Below, in pieces: positions 43,869-56,430 of a stretch of 64,000 bases of DNA; the stretch's first letter is position 1; each line of letters starts with the position of its first letter. The DNA comes from Guadua angustifolia. Taxonomy: Eukaryota > Streptophyta > Magnoliopsida > Poales > Poaceae. The translations under genes and the position numbers were made by a program. The stretch lies in contig CM070515.1 of the NCBI GenBank assembly GCA_036346375.1, positions 10,562,423-10,626,422 of the forward strand, given 5' to 3'. Under the pieces are notes generated by a model. The model ran no database searches and was not told the DNA's origin. It worked only from the letters and a program-made list of their open reading frames with translations.

Positions 43869-46150
43869 TATATTCCTAGTGAACAACCGCCACCGTATAT
43901 ATAGTGCAGTTAGGGTTCCAAACATCGATATCACGATTTTCCAATGAACAATGTTTTCCAAAAAATTGAAAAAAATAGCGCTAAAAAATAGGTAGAAATC
44001 AAATGAGTTCGAAGTCAAATTTTATGAAATCGGCGGTCAAATTTCATCAAAAAATAGAAAATCGACCAATTTCACCAATTTTTGAGCGATTCTCACAGAT
44101 TTTTAAGTGATTTTTTAGTGATTTTATTTGATTTTCTGCAAGCTTAAGAAAAATTTTAAAAATAAGAAAAATTGGAAAAATGTAAAAAAAATGCATAAAA
44201 TCATAATAGATCCCAATTAATCTATAAAATACCTCAAAGAAATTTAAAAAAATTTTGAATTCATTTATTCCTTCAAAAAAATCAAAAATAGTAATTAATG
44301 AAAAGGAACAGAGACATTGTTAGATTTGTATAAAATTTTACAAGCTTGATCATACTCTGAAATTTTAACATAATCATTATTAGTGAACAAGGATCATTTA
44401 GTAAAATTTTTAGAAATGTTAGATTTCATTTACCACCTCTATAAAATAAAAAGCTGAGAGAGCATATATTCTAACTGATATCTTGTCAAATTTTAAAAAT
44501 ATACACATGTTTGATCATCATCTGAAAATTTTATATAATCATTATAATTTTCTCAAGAAATCAAAAAATTTCAGAAATATTAGACTTAATTTATTGCCCT
44601 TAGAAAATAAAAACCGAAGAACATATACAAAGACATTAGCATTTGTTAGAATTTTTTTAAAAATATACAAGTTTAATAATCATCTTAAAATTTTATATAA
44701 TTATTAGCATTACCTCAGAATGTCACACAAAAAAATTTAAATTTTTTAACGTATTTTGATAATTTTCTTTAAATTTTTATTTTTTAAAAAATTTGTATTT
44801 AAATTTGACTAATTTACCGAGCGATTTTTAGTCTGAACCATCTCGATACATTCATTCAATTGTCGTCCTTATTTGAAACCTGGTGCAGTGTATATTGTGT
44901 TAGACGTGAAGAACATGCAGAGCCTTTTTTTATTAGGACGGACCTGTTTGCAAGGCAAGAATTTCGTAGAAATAAGTCAATAACCGTGATTGCCTGGGAA
45001 ATTAGCTGTGGATCGCTGTCGGCAACCTGTCGTCTCAACTATCACAGGTACCAGTACCACGACATGACCCAGCTAGTTTATGGTTCCCGATGCTGCGTGA
45101 ACTACTGTAAAAAAAAAACTGCGAGCCTCTTTTGTTGCAAGTTGTCATTTCTACGAGGCCAAATTTTGTCCGATAGACAGATAGATACGGGTACAGAGAG
45201 GCTCTACTGGTATTCATTTCACTCGATTATTCATCTATCTTTTATTGATATATAGGCCACAACAGGTATACAATCATGATACCTTAGTAGCAATTTGTGA
45301 TCAATGATACCATAATGGGTGATTTGTGATATGTGTAATGACTGATAAATTATTTTCATTTTAATGGTTAAACTTGAGCATGTGTGATAACTGATGAACT
45401 AATTAATTTCATTTTAATTGTTGAACTTGAGTATCTATGCATCCTTTGTCTGCGTATGTTATTTTAATTCTTATTCCCACGTGTATTTGAAAGTTTGAAT
45501 CATTGATAATCATTCTTTAATCCATAGAATGTAGTTGATTCTCATAATTTTGTCAAAAGATTGTATTAGTACCATAACTCAATAGCTCTTAGTATTATTT
45601 GGTTGAAAGGATTGTTGATGGTGACAGTTAAACAGGTATATCCATTGGTACCGGGTACTCGCAGGCGATGGATATAAGTGAGATTTTTCGTCTGTCGCCC
45701 TTTGCAAGTATATTGTAGGAGAGATTTTGACAGGTACAGTATTATCCGTACCCATCACACCCGATTATCATCCCTACATGCACCTCCCTTCTGTCTCAAA
45801 TGAGACTGCATCTATGCATCTTGGTGTGGAGACCACATTAGCGACCTCGTACTTGACAAGGAATAAGCACACCCGCACTAGCTCCAGCTATGTCCCGGTC
45901 ATGCTTTAACTCAATGATAATTCGACATGATACGGACGGAGTGGCTAGCTAGCTCGATCGATCATTGGAGAAAGAGAGAGATTGATGTTTCGATCGCATC
46001 ACTATTGATCAATTATGTACTACAGCGTCGGGTTCGCCCCGATAAGTTAGCTAGGCAGGCGCAGGCCACAGATCTAAGAAATTTTATTTTAGTAGCTCCT
46101 TCATCATTTTTATTCAAAACTAGCCTTGGTGCAACCCATAGCCTTCCGTT
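43869..46150. other. AT-rich repeats, no gene
   Basis: 44170-44780 has the same degenerate repeat family as 40260-41310. 45290-45440 holds a short internal duplication around ATTTCATTTTAATKGTT. 45630-45780 has GGTACCGGGTACTCG and GTATTATCCGTACCC words typical of a decayed MITE. No gene. Confidence 0.45.
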
Positions 46151-49100
46151 TGAGTGCGAAAAATCCGACAAGTAACACGTGTCACCTGTCACGGTAGGAT
46201 ACCTCGGCAGGGCCTACCACGTTGCCGAGGCCGGTCAGGGAGTGCGGGAGCATAGCTCTAGAGGTTCTAGAGCACAATGAGCGCGGTAGGGTCCCGTCAT
46301 CTTTGTCGCCGCATGCTCGTGGTTGTAGGGCAACGAGCTTTCGCACTCCAGATGCTCAGCAGGAAGCCCCATCCAGTCGCACTTACTCTTGTCCTGTCTC
46401 GCCACATCGCGTCGCTGTCTCACCTGGCGCCAACCGCGGTGCAAGAATGTGGAAGCACACTCCCCCTCCACGCGCTATAAAACGGCAAGCACTACCTTCC
46501 CGTAGCAGGCATTCGGCGATGAGGAGAAGTAAGCAAAGGAAGGAGAAAAGAGGAAAAGGAGGGGACAAAAGGGAGGGACAAAAAGAAATTTTGAATAGTG
46601 AGTTTGGAAAATTTATTCGGAATTCATATAAAGTTGCAGCTTTGCAAGTTGCACATAAAGTGCTAATATTCCAGTAAGGTTAGTTTCTATCTTGCATTTT
46701 ACGTAATTAATTTGATGTTAGCATTTAATTAGTGTAATGTTATTTAGGCGGTGTTGTTAGTTAAGTTGCATATACTTAGTGGTGATGAATTCATTAGTAA
46801 TGTAAATTAGCAAAACAATTATATTAATAGTGTTATTTATGTTTAATGGCTGTTCTTGTAATGACGTGAACATTACTTACATAGAACATTTCAAAAAATT
46901 ATTTAGGTCAAGAAATAGTGTTGATTCAAAAATAACGTTGCGAATAAGTCAAAAAGTAATTGTTACTATTATAATGATAGTATTAGTATGTAGAAGAGAA
47001 TATTAGTATAATTAGTAATAAACAAAATTGGTACACTGGAAAATTACTTAAAAATTGGTGCAAGAAATGTAAGCATGAACCGTGTGTATAGTGAGGTGCA
47101 AAATAGTATTGATACGTAAATAATAGTAGGAAGATGTGAAGAAGAAATTATTATTATTACAATGATGGTATTCCTATGTAGAGTAAAATATTAGTATAAG
47201 TAGTAGACAAAATTGTTATATTAAAAAGTTACTTAAAAATTGGTATAAAAATGTATGCACAAACTGTATGTATTTAACAAAATTAGTCAGGTGCAAAAAT
47301 AGTATTGATACGTAAAAAACGGTGGGAAAATGTGAAAAGGTAATTATTACAAAAATAGTATTGATCCAATTTCGCTCGCTCGTTATCTGCTCAGCAGACT
47401 TGGCCCTAGGAGCCCCTAGTATGGTAGGATCAATTTGTCAAATTTTGTAACATTCAATCGACCTATAACCTTGTTGACATGCCTTGTTCCTTAGTAGCAC
47501 ACATGCACGAATCAAGCTCTATTTCTATCCTTGTCCAGGCGTCAACCACAAACATCTGCTCCATTGCTGAATAGGAAAATAGTTCCTGACGACAACACGG
47601 ACTCGTCCAATAAGGGGTTACCAGCGCCAAGTTCAGCTCGGGGCATGATTGCCACAGCAGCGACAACACAGCACTTGGTTTGATCAGACGTACACCATGC
47701 ATGAATATAGTGCAGGCTCGTCATCTGATCAAAAAGCACGATAGATATATATTGTCCAATTAAAGTACTTCATCGTGTCGAGCTAAACTAACAGTATATG
47801 TGCATATGTTTCAAGGGAGGAGTTTGGCCAATAGGCTCAGTATTTCACCACTTCGCAAACATGCATCAGTATGTGCTTTATGTAATTTCAATTTCTTATT
47901 GCAATTTTTGTTTGTAAACCAGTAACAGTAAATTGCAATGCAGCAAAGCACGTGGGTGGACGAAATGTTCAATAAGCAGTACATGAGGCTAGGTATCTTG
48001 TGGAGGCCCCTCCTATCACACAGGGCATAGTACGATTTGCATAGTGCCATGCACGTACTTGGCTGGTTCACATTCTCATAGGACAACCTTTGATGTGCTA
48101 GGAAGCTATGATTGATCAGTTTTGGGGTTATTCGATATGGATTGCTACACTATGTGCGTTCTCTAGTTCTACACGTTCTGTTTCTATTCTTTTTGTTTTT
48201 TGATCCATTTTGTACATCATGCTATGTAACAGGATTCCTTACCACCGTTCTGTACATCATGGTTCTCCATTCTTTGGTTCACTTCTGATACAAAATGATA
48301 TGAAATACTTCTTATAAAATCTCTTAAACATTGAACTATTCACAAATGTATTGCGCACAACAATATTTCACGGTAGATATCACGACAATTGCCACCTGCT
48401 TTTTCACACCGATGTAAAAGCACATTGCCACTTATAGTGCATCTGGGGTGACAACACACTACTACATATTGTTTCTGCTCGAGATGACAACACACAACCA
48501 TGCACACAAGGTCATAACTTGTGGATAAAGTTGTACACCTCTGCATTGTGTAAATCTTTTCGAAAAGCCATGCACGCGGTTATAGGAGATTTGGTGAATT
48601 GATACTAGTTAGGTGATTTTCATATTTTCATAAAAATATATTGGAATTGGAAACATGTGTTGGAAAGCTTACCCTTCAAATGATTCAATACTATATCATG
48701 TGTTGGCAAGGATTGGTTTGAGTTGTTGTGCCATGTGTTGACAGAAAATGATTCGAATTATTGCTCATGTCATGAGATCTGTGAGTTGTTACTTTGTGCT
48801 TACATACCTATTATTTCATATTAGTCAAACTTGTTTTTAAAAATTCTGTTTGCAAATTAATACTCAATTTTACATGTTCAAATTTGCTTTATGCCAAGTA
48901 ACCGTAGAAGTCTCCTTTGACATAACATGCATTTACTGCACTTTTACAATACACCTTAAATCTTGCTGAGTACGAAAGTACTCACCCTTACTTATTTGTT
49001 GGTTTAGTTGAAGAAAATGCCCCTAAAGATATATGCTTCACCGTAGGATAAAGGAATCTCGATGATACGATTTTTTAGGGTTTATCCCTTGTTAGTTATC

Positions 49101-49325
49101 TGAGGGTTAGATGGACACACCACAAGACTTTTGCTTCTTTCTGCTGTAATATACTCTGAATTATAAGATTACATTGTATAAATAGCTTCTGCAATAATAA
49201 TATTGTGTATAAATGTGTTACTAGTGTGGTAAATATATGTACTAGTTACTAATCATAGGACTAGTATTATATACATATAGATCATCTTTCTTTATATCCT
49301 ATACCAAAAAGAAGGGTCGTTACGG
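46151..49325 (+). mobile_element. Probable long LTR fragment of a Gypsy element (Del/Tekay type)
   Basis: The right end reads GGGTCGTTACG directly before an initiator-Met PBS at 49327, as in Del/Tekay-type chromoviruses, whose LTRs can reach 3 kb. A promoter-like CTATAAAAC lies at about 46476-46484 inside a GC-rich island. The left border is not defined, and no 3' LTR partner was found. The extent is a guess; the right end is firm. Confidence 0.4.
46905..47375. repeat. ~190-bp degenerate tandem repeat
   Basis: About 2.4 units aligned by TAGTATTGATACGTAAA (46916, 47104, 47300) and TTACTTAAAAATTGGT (about 47044 and 47230). Confidence 0.7.
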
Positions 49326-49326
49326 T

Positions 49327-49339
49327 TGGTATTAGAGCC
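49327..49339 (+). promoter_or_regulatory. Retrotransposon primer binding site (initiator Met tRNA)
   Basis: TGGTATTAGAGCC matches the iMet PBS TGGTATCAGAGCC with one transition, placed right after an LTR-like GGGTCGTTACG end. Confidence 0.65.
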
Positions 49340-51954
49340 ATATTGACTGCATGATAAACCTTAGATTCGTCGTTAGAATAGAAACCGAAAAATCGAAAAA
49401 CTTTATTTTCTAAAGACACACATATGGAAAATGGAACTAATTCAGTTCTTCTCTTCTATAAGATTGCCCCTTATCATCATTCTAATTAAAGGAATATTCT
49501 TTTAAAAATAATTCTTGTAACTTAGTCAATGCTATCCTTCCCTCTTGTCTCTTCACTCATCTAAATTCTTTTATTGAGATATTTTAATATTTTCTTAATA
49601 AATTATAGACATCTGCAATACTTTTCTAAGATCAAAATAACATGTGAAAAAGGTCTACATAGGAGGATCTGCCAAACATAGATATTCTTGCTACCTTTGA
49701 AGGTGAAGATTCGTCAACTTAAACCCTCCATGAAGAACCGACATCGATAGGTCCAACAATTATACATTAAGATAGGAAGTACCCTAGACACCTACATAGT
49801 AGTTTAAATAATCAGTTGATTTGTGTTATTGTGTTGTTGTTGAAATCCTTTTGTACTGCTTCTCGAGATGTACTCGTGGATACTCGACGTGAGATTGAAA
49901 CATCACGATGTGACAACCTTTAATTAATAAGCAAATCTAATTAAGAAAATTTTAAGAAACAAAACGTTACCTTATAAACTGATTAGCAATTACCCAATCC
50001 ATGTAGGGACCATTCTTAAAGTAATATTTTAATGAATAGAATTTTGTTTTAAAACAACTTGAACATTTAATGAACGGAATGTTGCCTTGTAACTCATTAA
50101 TCCTTATCTCAATATCTTTATCCTATTCCAAAATCTTAATGAACATCGTTGTAGGATGTCTACATCTTCTTATATAGTGAAGGCAACCTTAACCCTAAAT
50201 CTAGACACAGAAGTGGATACCATCTATATTTACATGGGCTAACTCGAAACCCAATAGTCTTAACGGGTTTTACACTTACACAAGCATGCTTCTCAAAGTG
50301 ACCATTACATTGATGCCAAATCCGCTCCATAAGCCCGAATTTATGTCTATCACCACTTTGGCATGACCTAAACCACTTAGCCCACCTTTGCGGTTTTCCA
50401 AACCCCCTCGACCGCCGACATTGGACAAATTATCAATTTACCCTAATGACCGGTCTTCCTTTTCTTCGAAGCTTCGCCATGCTTCACGCTTTTCACATGG
50501 TTCTAATGAGGGGCCAAGCCTCTCATGCGTTCAAACTCCCTTGAACTGTCCTCGCATACAAATAGGCCCAAAGCACTTTACCACTATGTATTCTTTTCTG
50601 CTTTACTATGGCAACACAAGCTTCTTTGACTGTTCTAGATCTCAACTCCTCGCTGAGCCTATTCCCGGTCCATATTATTACCCGCTATATCCATCACCAG
50701 TGCATCATGCTCTGGTTCCTTATCTTCCAGGCTTGCAACCACTTCTTGGCCTCAATCATCTTCCGGTGTCCCTTGACCGTTCTAGACCTCAACTCTCCTA
50801 GCCTAGTCTTGGTCTCTCCTTTACCTCACCATGACCTAACTCTGACGTCCTACGACCAACACAAACAAAACAACACATCATATAATACTATTCACAATAA
50901 TATGCATTAATCAATAATTAATGCAAACCTTAAGTTCAAGTCGCAGTAATGTTGGCACTACCGCCACCCAGGGCCAATAGTACCGCACTCCTGGCACTAT
51001 GATCTTGGTTGGCCGGTAGTGTCGCTTGCACTGATCTGCCCCGTGAGAACCTCTCTAAAAAATAACTACCACGCCTTTGGGCTAGTAGTGCCACTTCTAG
51101 ATGGTCGATAGTACCGCTTTCCCTAGAAACACCCGAGAGACCCCATTTTTGGAAAAAGGCTATCACCTCCACGACCGGTAGCTCCAACAGGCCGGCACTA
51201 CCGCCCATCCCAGACCAGTATCACGTCTCCAAGGCCGGTAGTGCCGCCCTGACCTAACAGCACCTCAAATTGCTTCAAATTCAATCAGAATTTAAAACAA
51301 ACTCAAACTTGAATACCATACACTCAAACACTATTAATAACTCATCATAAATATAGATATACCTCTATATGGTGTTGCAGATTCTGTATTTGGTAAAACG
51401 AGGGAAACCAAAAACAAGCAGATGCCATGCATATAGCGCTATCAATCACATGCCCACCTCGGCTGCTCGGGGTATAAATTCCTGGAGCCTTTAGATCATC
51501 GTCTGCAACGCTTTTCAAATCATGATATATAGACATGTAAAGAGGAGGTTAATTTATTTTGCTATGTATTATGAGATTAAAAGGAGCTAAAGGTGATGAA
51601 GTCCCATCGGAATTTCTTCCGGCTCCTCCTACCTGTACTGTGGACATGCGTACGTGCACTGCCGCAGGAATCTCGCCGGCCGGTGTCACCTCCTCCGTTC
51701 CATTCATCCGTCTCTTCGATCACAATGGCATGGCCATGGCCCGCTCTCTCCCATGCCGGCAGCTAGCCCGGCTTGATGGACGTTGCGCGTCAGGCGTCGG
51801 GTGCTAAGACGGAGCGCATCTTTGTCGTGTACATTGTGATGTGATGTGACGGCCACCTGGACCTGGGACTACTGTGTTGATTGAAACTGACTGGAAGTGG
51901 GAAGCGGTTAACTAGGTCACGTGCAATGCTACGTGATCAGTTATCTGAGTTTTG
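49340..51954. other. Retrotransposon debris, no intact ORF
   Basis: 49340-49900 looks like the 5' leader of the element whose PBS is at 49327. TGTGACAACC at about 49909 resembles a Gypsy LTR start. 50940-51250 repeats GGCCGGTAGTGCCGCC-like words in varied forms. The frame 50388-50801 is open but not protein-like to me. Confidence 0.4.
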
Positions 51955-52852
51955 TCACGTAGGTTTTTGAATTTTTCGCTGATCTGATCCTTTCGTAGAA
52001 ACTTTTCACTGAACTGGTTCCTGTCATAAAACAATTCTGGAATTAGGCTTTTGACAAGGTGTTTTCGCGGATAGGGTGAGCTGCAGGCAGGAGCAGCGCT
52101 CGGCGGCCGCTGCACAAGAGGGAGCAGCGGCTCCTAGGCGCTGCATGCGGGCGGACAGTGAAGACAGGAGGGAGCAGCGCCTGGTAGGTGCTGCATGATT
52201 CATGTTTTTTTTTAATTTGTGATTTCCAAATGAGATTTTTTTTTTAATAATTGGGACAGTAATGAGACACTTAAATAATGTATTCTTTTATGGCTAAGTG
52301 GCGAGTGTGTCTGTGTGTGGTGTGGGATTTGCGTGTAAAAAGCTAGCAGTACTGCTAGCTCTGAGCCTGTGAGTGACTGTCTTCGCTGTTCGCCCGCATG
52401 CGGCTTAATTCCGAAAAATTCCCGCATGCGACGCATGGGAGCCGCTGCTCCCGCCTGCAGCTCACCTAGGGCTGGAAAAAAAAAAAAAAAGCTCGATGAG
52501 CTGGCTCGGTGGCTCGTTTCAAAATTACTCCGATTACATTCATTTTTCTTTTAAAATAAAAATTAGTTGATTTGGAACAAGGGTCAACTTCTTTCGGTTT
52601 GTTAGGCTCGGCTCGTTAGACTCGGTTCAAGTTGGGTCTCAAACAATCTGAGACTATAATAAATAAGAATAAATCGATTAATCGAAGAAAGCTCGAAAAA
52701 AAGCTCAACTGGCTCGTTTTCCACCCCTAAGCTCACCCCATTTGCGAAAACATCGTCAGATGCCTAATTCCGGAATTGTTTACGTGACGGGGGCGGATCG
52801 TGAAAGTTTACGCAAGGGGCGGATCGGCAAAAAATTTAGGTTTTTTTTACTG
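51955..52852. mobile_element. Inverted-repeat element split by a hAT MITE
   Basis: Left arm about 51955-52170 and right arm about 52372-52852 (minus the insert) are reverse complements: GGTGAGCTGCAGGCAGGAGCAGCG at 52075 against CGCTGCTCCCGCCTGCAGCTCACC at 52443, and ACAATTCTGGAATTAGGC at 52029 against its complement at 52757-52774. The arms are GC-rich inside and AT-rich outside. The right arm is interrupted by the MITE at 52467-52729. Confidence 0.7.
52467..52729. mobile_element. hAT-type MITE, 263 bp
   Basis: Ends TAGGGCTGGAAAA and TTTTCCACCCCTA, flanked by AGCTCACC at 52459-52466 and 52730-52737, a perfect 8-bp target duplication. It is rich in GAGCTCG/GGCTCG words, as in a common grass hAT family. 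Confidence 0.9.
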
Positions 52853-52930
52853 ACATACGAGGAAGAAAAAGGAGACAGTGTATTTATCTTTTCGTGAAGA
52901 GAGAATCATATACATAGCGCAAAATATTAA

Positions 52931-53657
52931 TGTCGAGGATTAGATAAATTACCATAAGGACCATCGAGCCCGGCAGCCTTTCTTCGGCCGACCATGCTTC
53001 TCTTTGATGTCGTCCTAAAGGAAGATCCTTGAATGGATCAGCTGCTGACCATACCCATCCGCGAGCATGCGGCTCAGTCCTCCAAGCATGGTTGCCCGGG
53101 CTGGCGGCCAAGGTCGGCCACGATCAAGGAAGACCCCCGAGCATGCCCCGAAGGTCATGCTCGGGTTATAAAGGCGACGTGGCGGTTGCTACGATAGCCA
53201 TTACGCCACGATTCGAGCCCATCACATCCACGACGCCGCGTGGCGTGAGTCAAGGGATGGTTGCTGCCACGCGAGGATACGTAAGGGCGTGGCATTCGGA
53301 TGTGGTCATCGTAAACCATTTATAAATACCTTCTCAGAACACACACCATCGGGGAGGAGGCCTGTACGAGCATAGTAATATCCATACTCTTTTGTAATCG
53401 GGCATATGCAAAGTTAAGTCCTGCTAGGCCCTTATAAGCACCCAGATAACAAGCAAAGAAACACTGGACGTAGGGTTGTTATCTCAATCGTGAGAGGCGA
53501 ACCAGTATAAAAATCCTCTTGTTCGCCTCCCTCTTCGGTAGCTCGACCTCCTTGCACGGCCTTCTTCGGACGCTGGCCCTCCGCGGGAAAAGGGGCTCGG
53601 TTGATCCCTCAATCAACAAGTAAGATCAGCGAGGGGCCTGTTCCCCAAGCGCCGACA
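52931..53657 (+). repeat. TE4 5' LTR
   Basis: 727 bp, starts TGTCG and ends CGACA. A TATA box TATAAATA at 53321-53328 would start transcription near 53350. Confidence 0.75.
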
Positions 53658-53659
53658 GC

Positions 53660-53676
53660 TGGCGCCGTCCATGGGG
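53660..53676 (+). promoter_or_regulatory. TE4 primer binding site-like sequence
   Basis: TGGCGCCGTCCATGGGG, two bases after the LTR, like the tRNA-Asp-type PBS of Tat/Athila elements (TGGCGCCGT conserved). Confidence 0.65.
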
Positions 53677-53714
53677 ACCGACTGAAGAATCCTTTTCGTG
53701 GAGAATCCCTGAAT

Positions 53715-55500
53715 ATGTCGAATTCTCAAGACGGTCAAAACCTTTGCATCTTCGATGATGTAGAAGACGATGATACGTACTACGCCGATGGGGGCATGGC
53801 GATTGTGACAGATCCAGAAGGCCACACTGAGCCCGAGAGTCTTTCCTTAGTCGCTGCGGCGCGAGAGCGTTCCCTCCGCGTGCAGCAAGTTACCCTCACG
53901 GGTGATGAGGAAGATAATAGCCTCTACGACGACCTCGATATCCCCGATCATCTCGAGCCCGATTACGAAACATCATCACGAGAAGACCCCATGATGTCAC
54001 CTTCACGGTTTCCGTGCTCTCGCAACGTCAATATGGCGGGAGAAATCCCTGAAGAGGAATCCTCGGGGGCTGCTCGTCATCGCCGCTATGAGGCCGCCAA
54101 GAGCCATCTTGAGGCGTCCCTCGGTAGAACCCTGGCGAGTATTCGTCGTCAAGCTCGGGAGACAGGCGCTGGGGTCGGATCCTCAAACCTCGGAAGTCCT
54201 CGTGGGCTCCACTCCCCAGAGCATACGCGTGGCCGTCGAGCAAGATCGCCCATCCCCGTTCCACAGAGTGTTGAACGGTTGCGGGCTATGGCAACAGTCG
54301 TACGCGACCTCCGGGATTTTCCCGGTCAGGTGGATCTGGAAGTTATGGGTGCGGCCGTAGCCGAGAATCTAGAGAAGCTCGCCCGACATAAAGCTTCCGG
54401 AATCCCCGAGCAGCAAAGGCACCCGGAGTATTTCCGGGGCGTCAAACCCTATCTTCTGTTACGCCCGGGCATGGCGGCCCCAGATTCGATCGGAGGGCGC
54501 AGAAGCATGATCGGTACCGCGATGATACCCGGAGTAGTTCCCGAACTTCTTCGTGGGGCCAGGTATGCGCCCGATCCAGCCGTGGGCACCCCGAGTTCTC
54601 AACCTCGAAGCGATCTCCGTTGCGCCGACATAGGGAGGTATTTACTCGTCTCGGCCCCCGTATCGGAGGACGTCATGGTGACGACCAGTATGGTCGGCTT
54701 GCCCGAGAAGTCATCACAATAGCTCGGCTTTCGGATGCCGGGCTTTCTCAGCGTCTCTCCGTAATGTCTCATGGCCAAGCAAACTCAAGCCTGGCTACAT
54801 CGAAAGGCTCAACGGTACCTAGAATCCATACGAGTTCCTTTCAATATACACCACCGCCATCCTAGCTGCCGGGGAGGACGAAGGCGTGATGGCTAACTTC
54901 CTCCCCACAATCCTGGATGGATCCGCAAGAATATGGCTCTTCAACCAAAAAGAAGGGTCGATCCGCTCTTGGCATCAGCTCAGCAAAGCGCTCCGGGCAA
55001 ACTTTCAGAGCTGTTATACTCGCCCGGGCAAAGAACGCGACCTCGAGCGTCTGATCTAAACCGAAGGTGAGACTCTAAGGCACTTTGTTCAAAGGTTCAT
55101 TAAGGCGAGAAATTCCATACCAAATATTTCAGATGAGGTGGTCGTTCGAGCTTTCAAGTTCGAAGTTCGGGACGTCCGCTTCACGCAGGACCTGGAGATT
55201 TACCCTGACCTGTCAGCCAACGAGCTGTTCCACATGGCCGACCGGTACGCGAATGTGGACGAGGCGGTCCAATGGAAGAAGATGCTGTATGAAGGGAAAC
55301 TCCCACCTCAACCGGGCCTGGAGGGTCCCACAAGCAAGAAGAGTCAAGGCTCCGTAGAGAGGAAGAAGTTCAGAAAAAAAGGCCCTCCGCGCCGAGCATG
55401 GTGGTGGCGATCGAGCATCACCCGCCACGGGCTTCAGAGCCACAGCAGCGCTAGAGGGGCCGGGGGCGCCCGCCTCAGCGGCACAGCGAGCACAAGCCGC
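53715..55500 (+). pseudogene. TE4 gag (broken)
   Basis: The likely start is ATG 53715 (MSNSQDGQNLCIFDDVEDDD), not the open frame from 53601. The N-terminus is acidic and followed by an Arg/Ser-rich part up to 54722, where the frame breaks. The conserved core appears at about 54880-55290: LPTILDGSARIWLFN, then DEVVVRAFKF and LFHMADRYANVDEAVQ. An in-frame stop (TAA) sits near 55057 in LERLI-stop-TEGE. Confidence 0.75.
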
Positions 55501-56430
55501 TAACCGAGGTCGCAGCGGCCAAGATACGCCGCCAAGTGACCGTTTCTGCCCGCTTCATCAGGCGCATGGGCACGACCTTAGCAATTGTAGGACTTGGGTG
55601 TTCCGCCTGGAGCAGTTCTACAGCGGTAAGGGCCCTATGCCCACGCTCCCATAGCAAAGGGAGGATGGTAAGGCAAAGGGAAAAGCGCCCGCAGTCGGAG
55701 ATGATGAAGATATGGAGTACCCGGAGCCTCGCAATCATATTGCAGTTATATTCGGGGGCTCCTCCGCCTACAAGTCTCGCAGGGACTTGAAGGAGGCGGC
55801 GCGGGAGGTGCACCATGTCGCGTAGGGCAAGCCGCCTGTCCAGCAGCTCATGTGGTTCGAGCTGCCTATTAACTTCTCCAAGGACGTTTGTCCCCTTGGA
55901 ATGACCAAGCCTCAAAGGCTCCCTCTGGTCGTGAACCCGACCATTAGTAACACGACAGTGGGGCGAGTCCTCATCGATGGTGGGAGCTTCCTGGATCTCA
56001 TAGCCGCCAGGTCTTGGACGAGATGTAGGTGCCTCGGTCCAAGATTAAGAGCATCGCAGTCCCCTTCTTCGGGATTGTCCCGGGCACTTCGGTCAAGCCC
56101 CTCGGCCAGATCGTCTTGCCCGTTATGTTTGGGAGCCCGAGCAACTTCCGGATGGAGATGATCACTTTCGATGTAGTCAACCTCGAGCTGGCCTATAACG
56201 CCATCCTCGGCAGGCTAGCCCTCGCCAAGTTCATGGTCGCCACGCACCATGCATACCAGTGTCTGAAGGTTCCCGGCCCCAAGGGCGTAATTACCATAAG
56301 AGGGAACCCGAAGGCGGCCTTGAGTTGCGACAAGAGATCACTCGACATGGTCGGGCAGCTACCTCAAGGGGCCCGACCAAGGACCGCAGAAGTCCCATCG
56401 AAAGTTGCCCTCGGCCAGGGGAGAGACTAA
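55501..56430 (+). pseudogene. TE4 zinc knuckle and protease
   Basis: The knuckle FCPLHQAHGHDLSNCRTW (CxxH...GHxxxxC type) lies at about 55530-55600 in one frame. The protease region follows with TISNTTVGRVLIDGGSFLDL (DGGS active site) at about 55940-56005, then a frameshift and LGQIVLPVMFG and LAYNAILGRLALAKFM in the frame 56029-56430. Confidence 0.75.

Noticed and set aside
50388..50801. 137-residue open frame
   Set aside because: Within retrotransposon debris, no recognisable domain, and a second overlapping frame is equally open.
53601..53714. Gag start at 53601
   Set aside because: That position is TTG inside the LTR, upstream of the PBS; the first proper ATG after the PBS is 53715.
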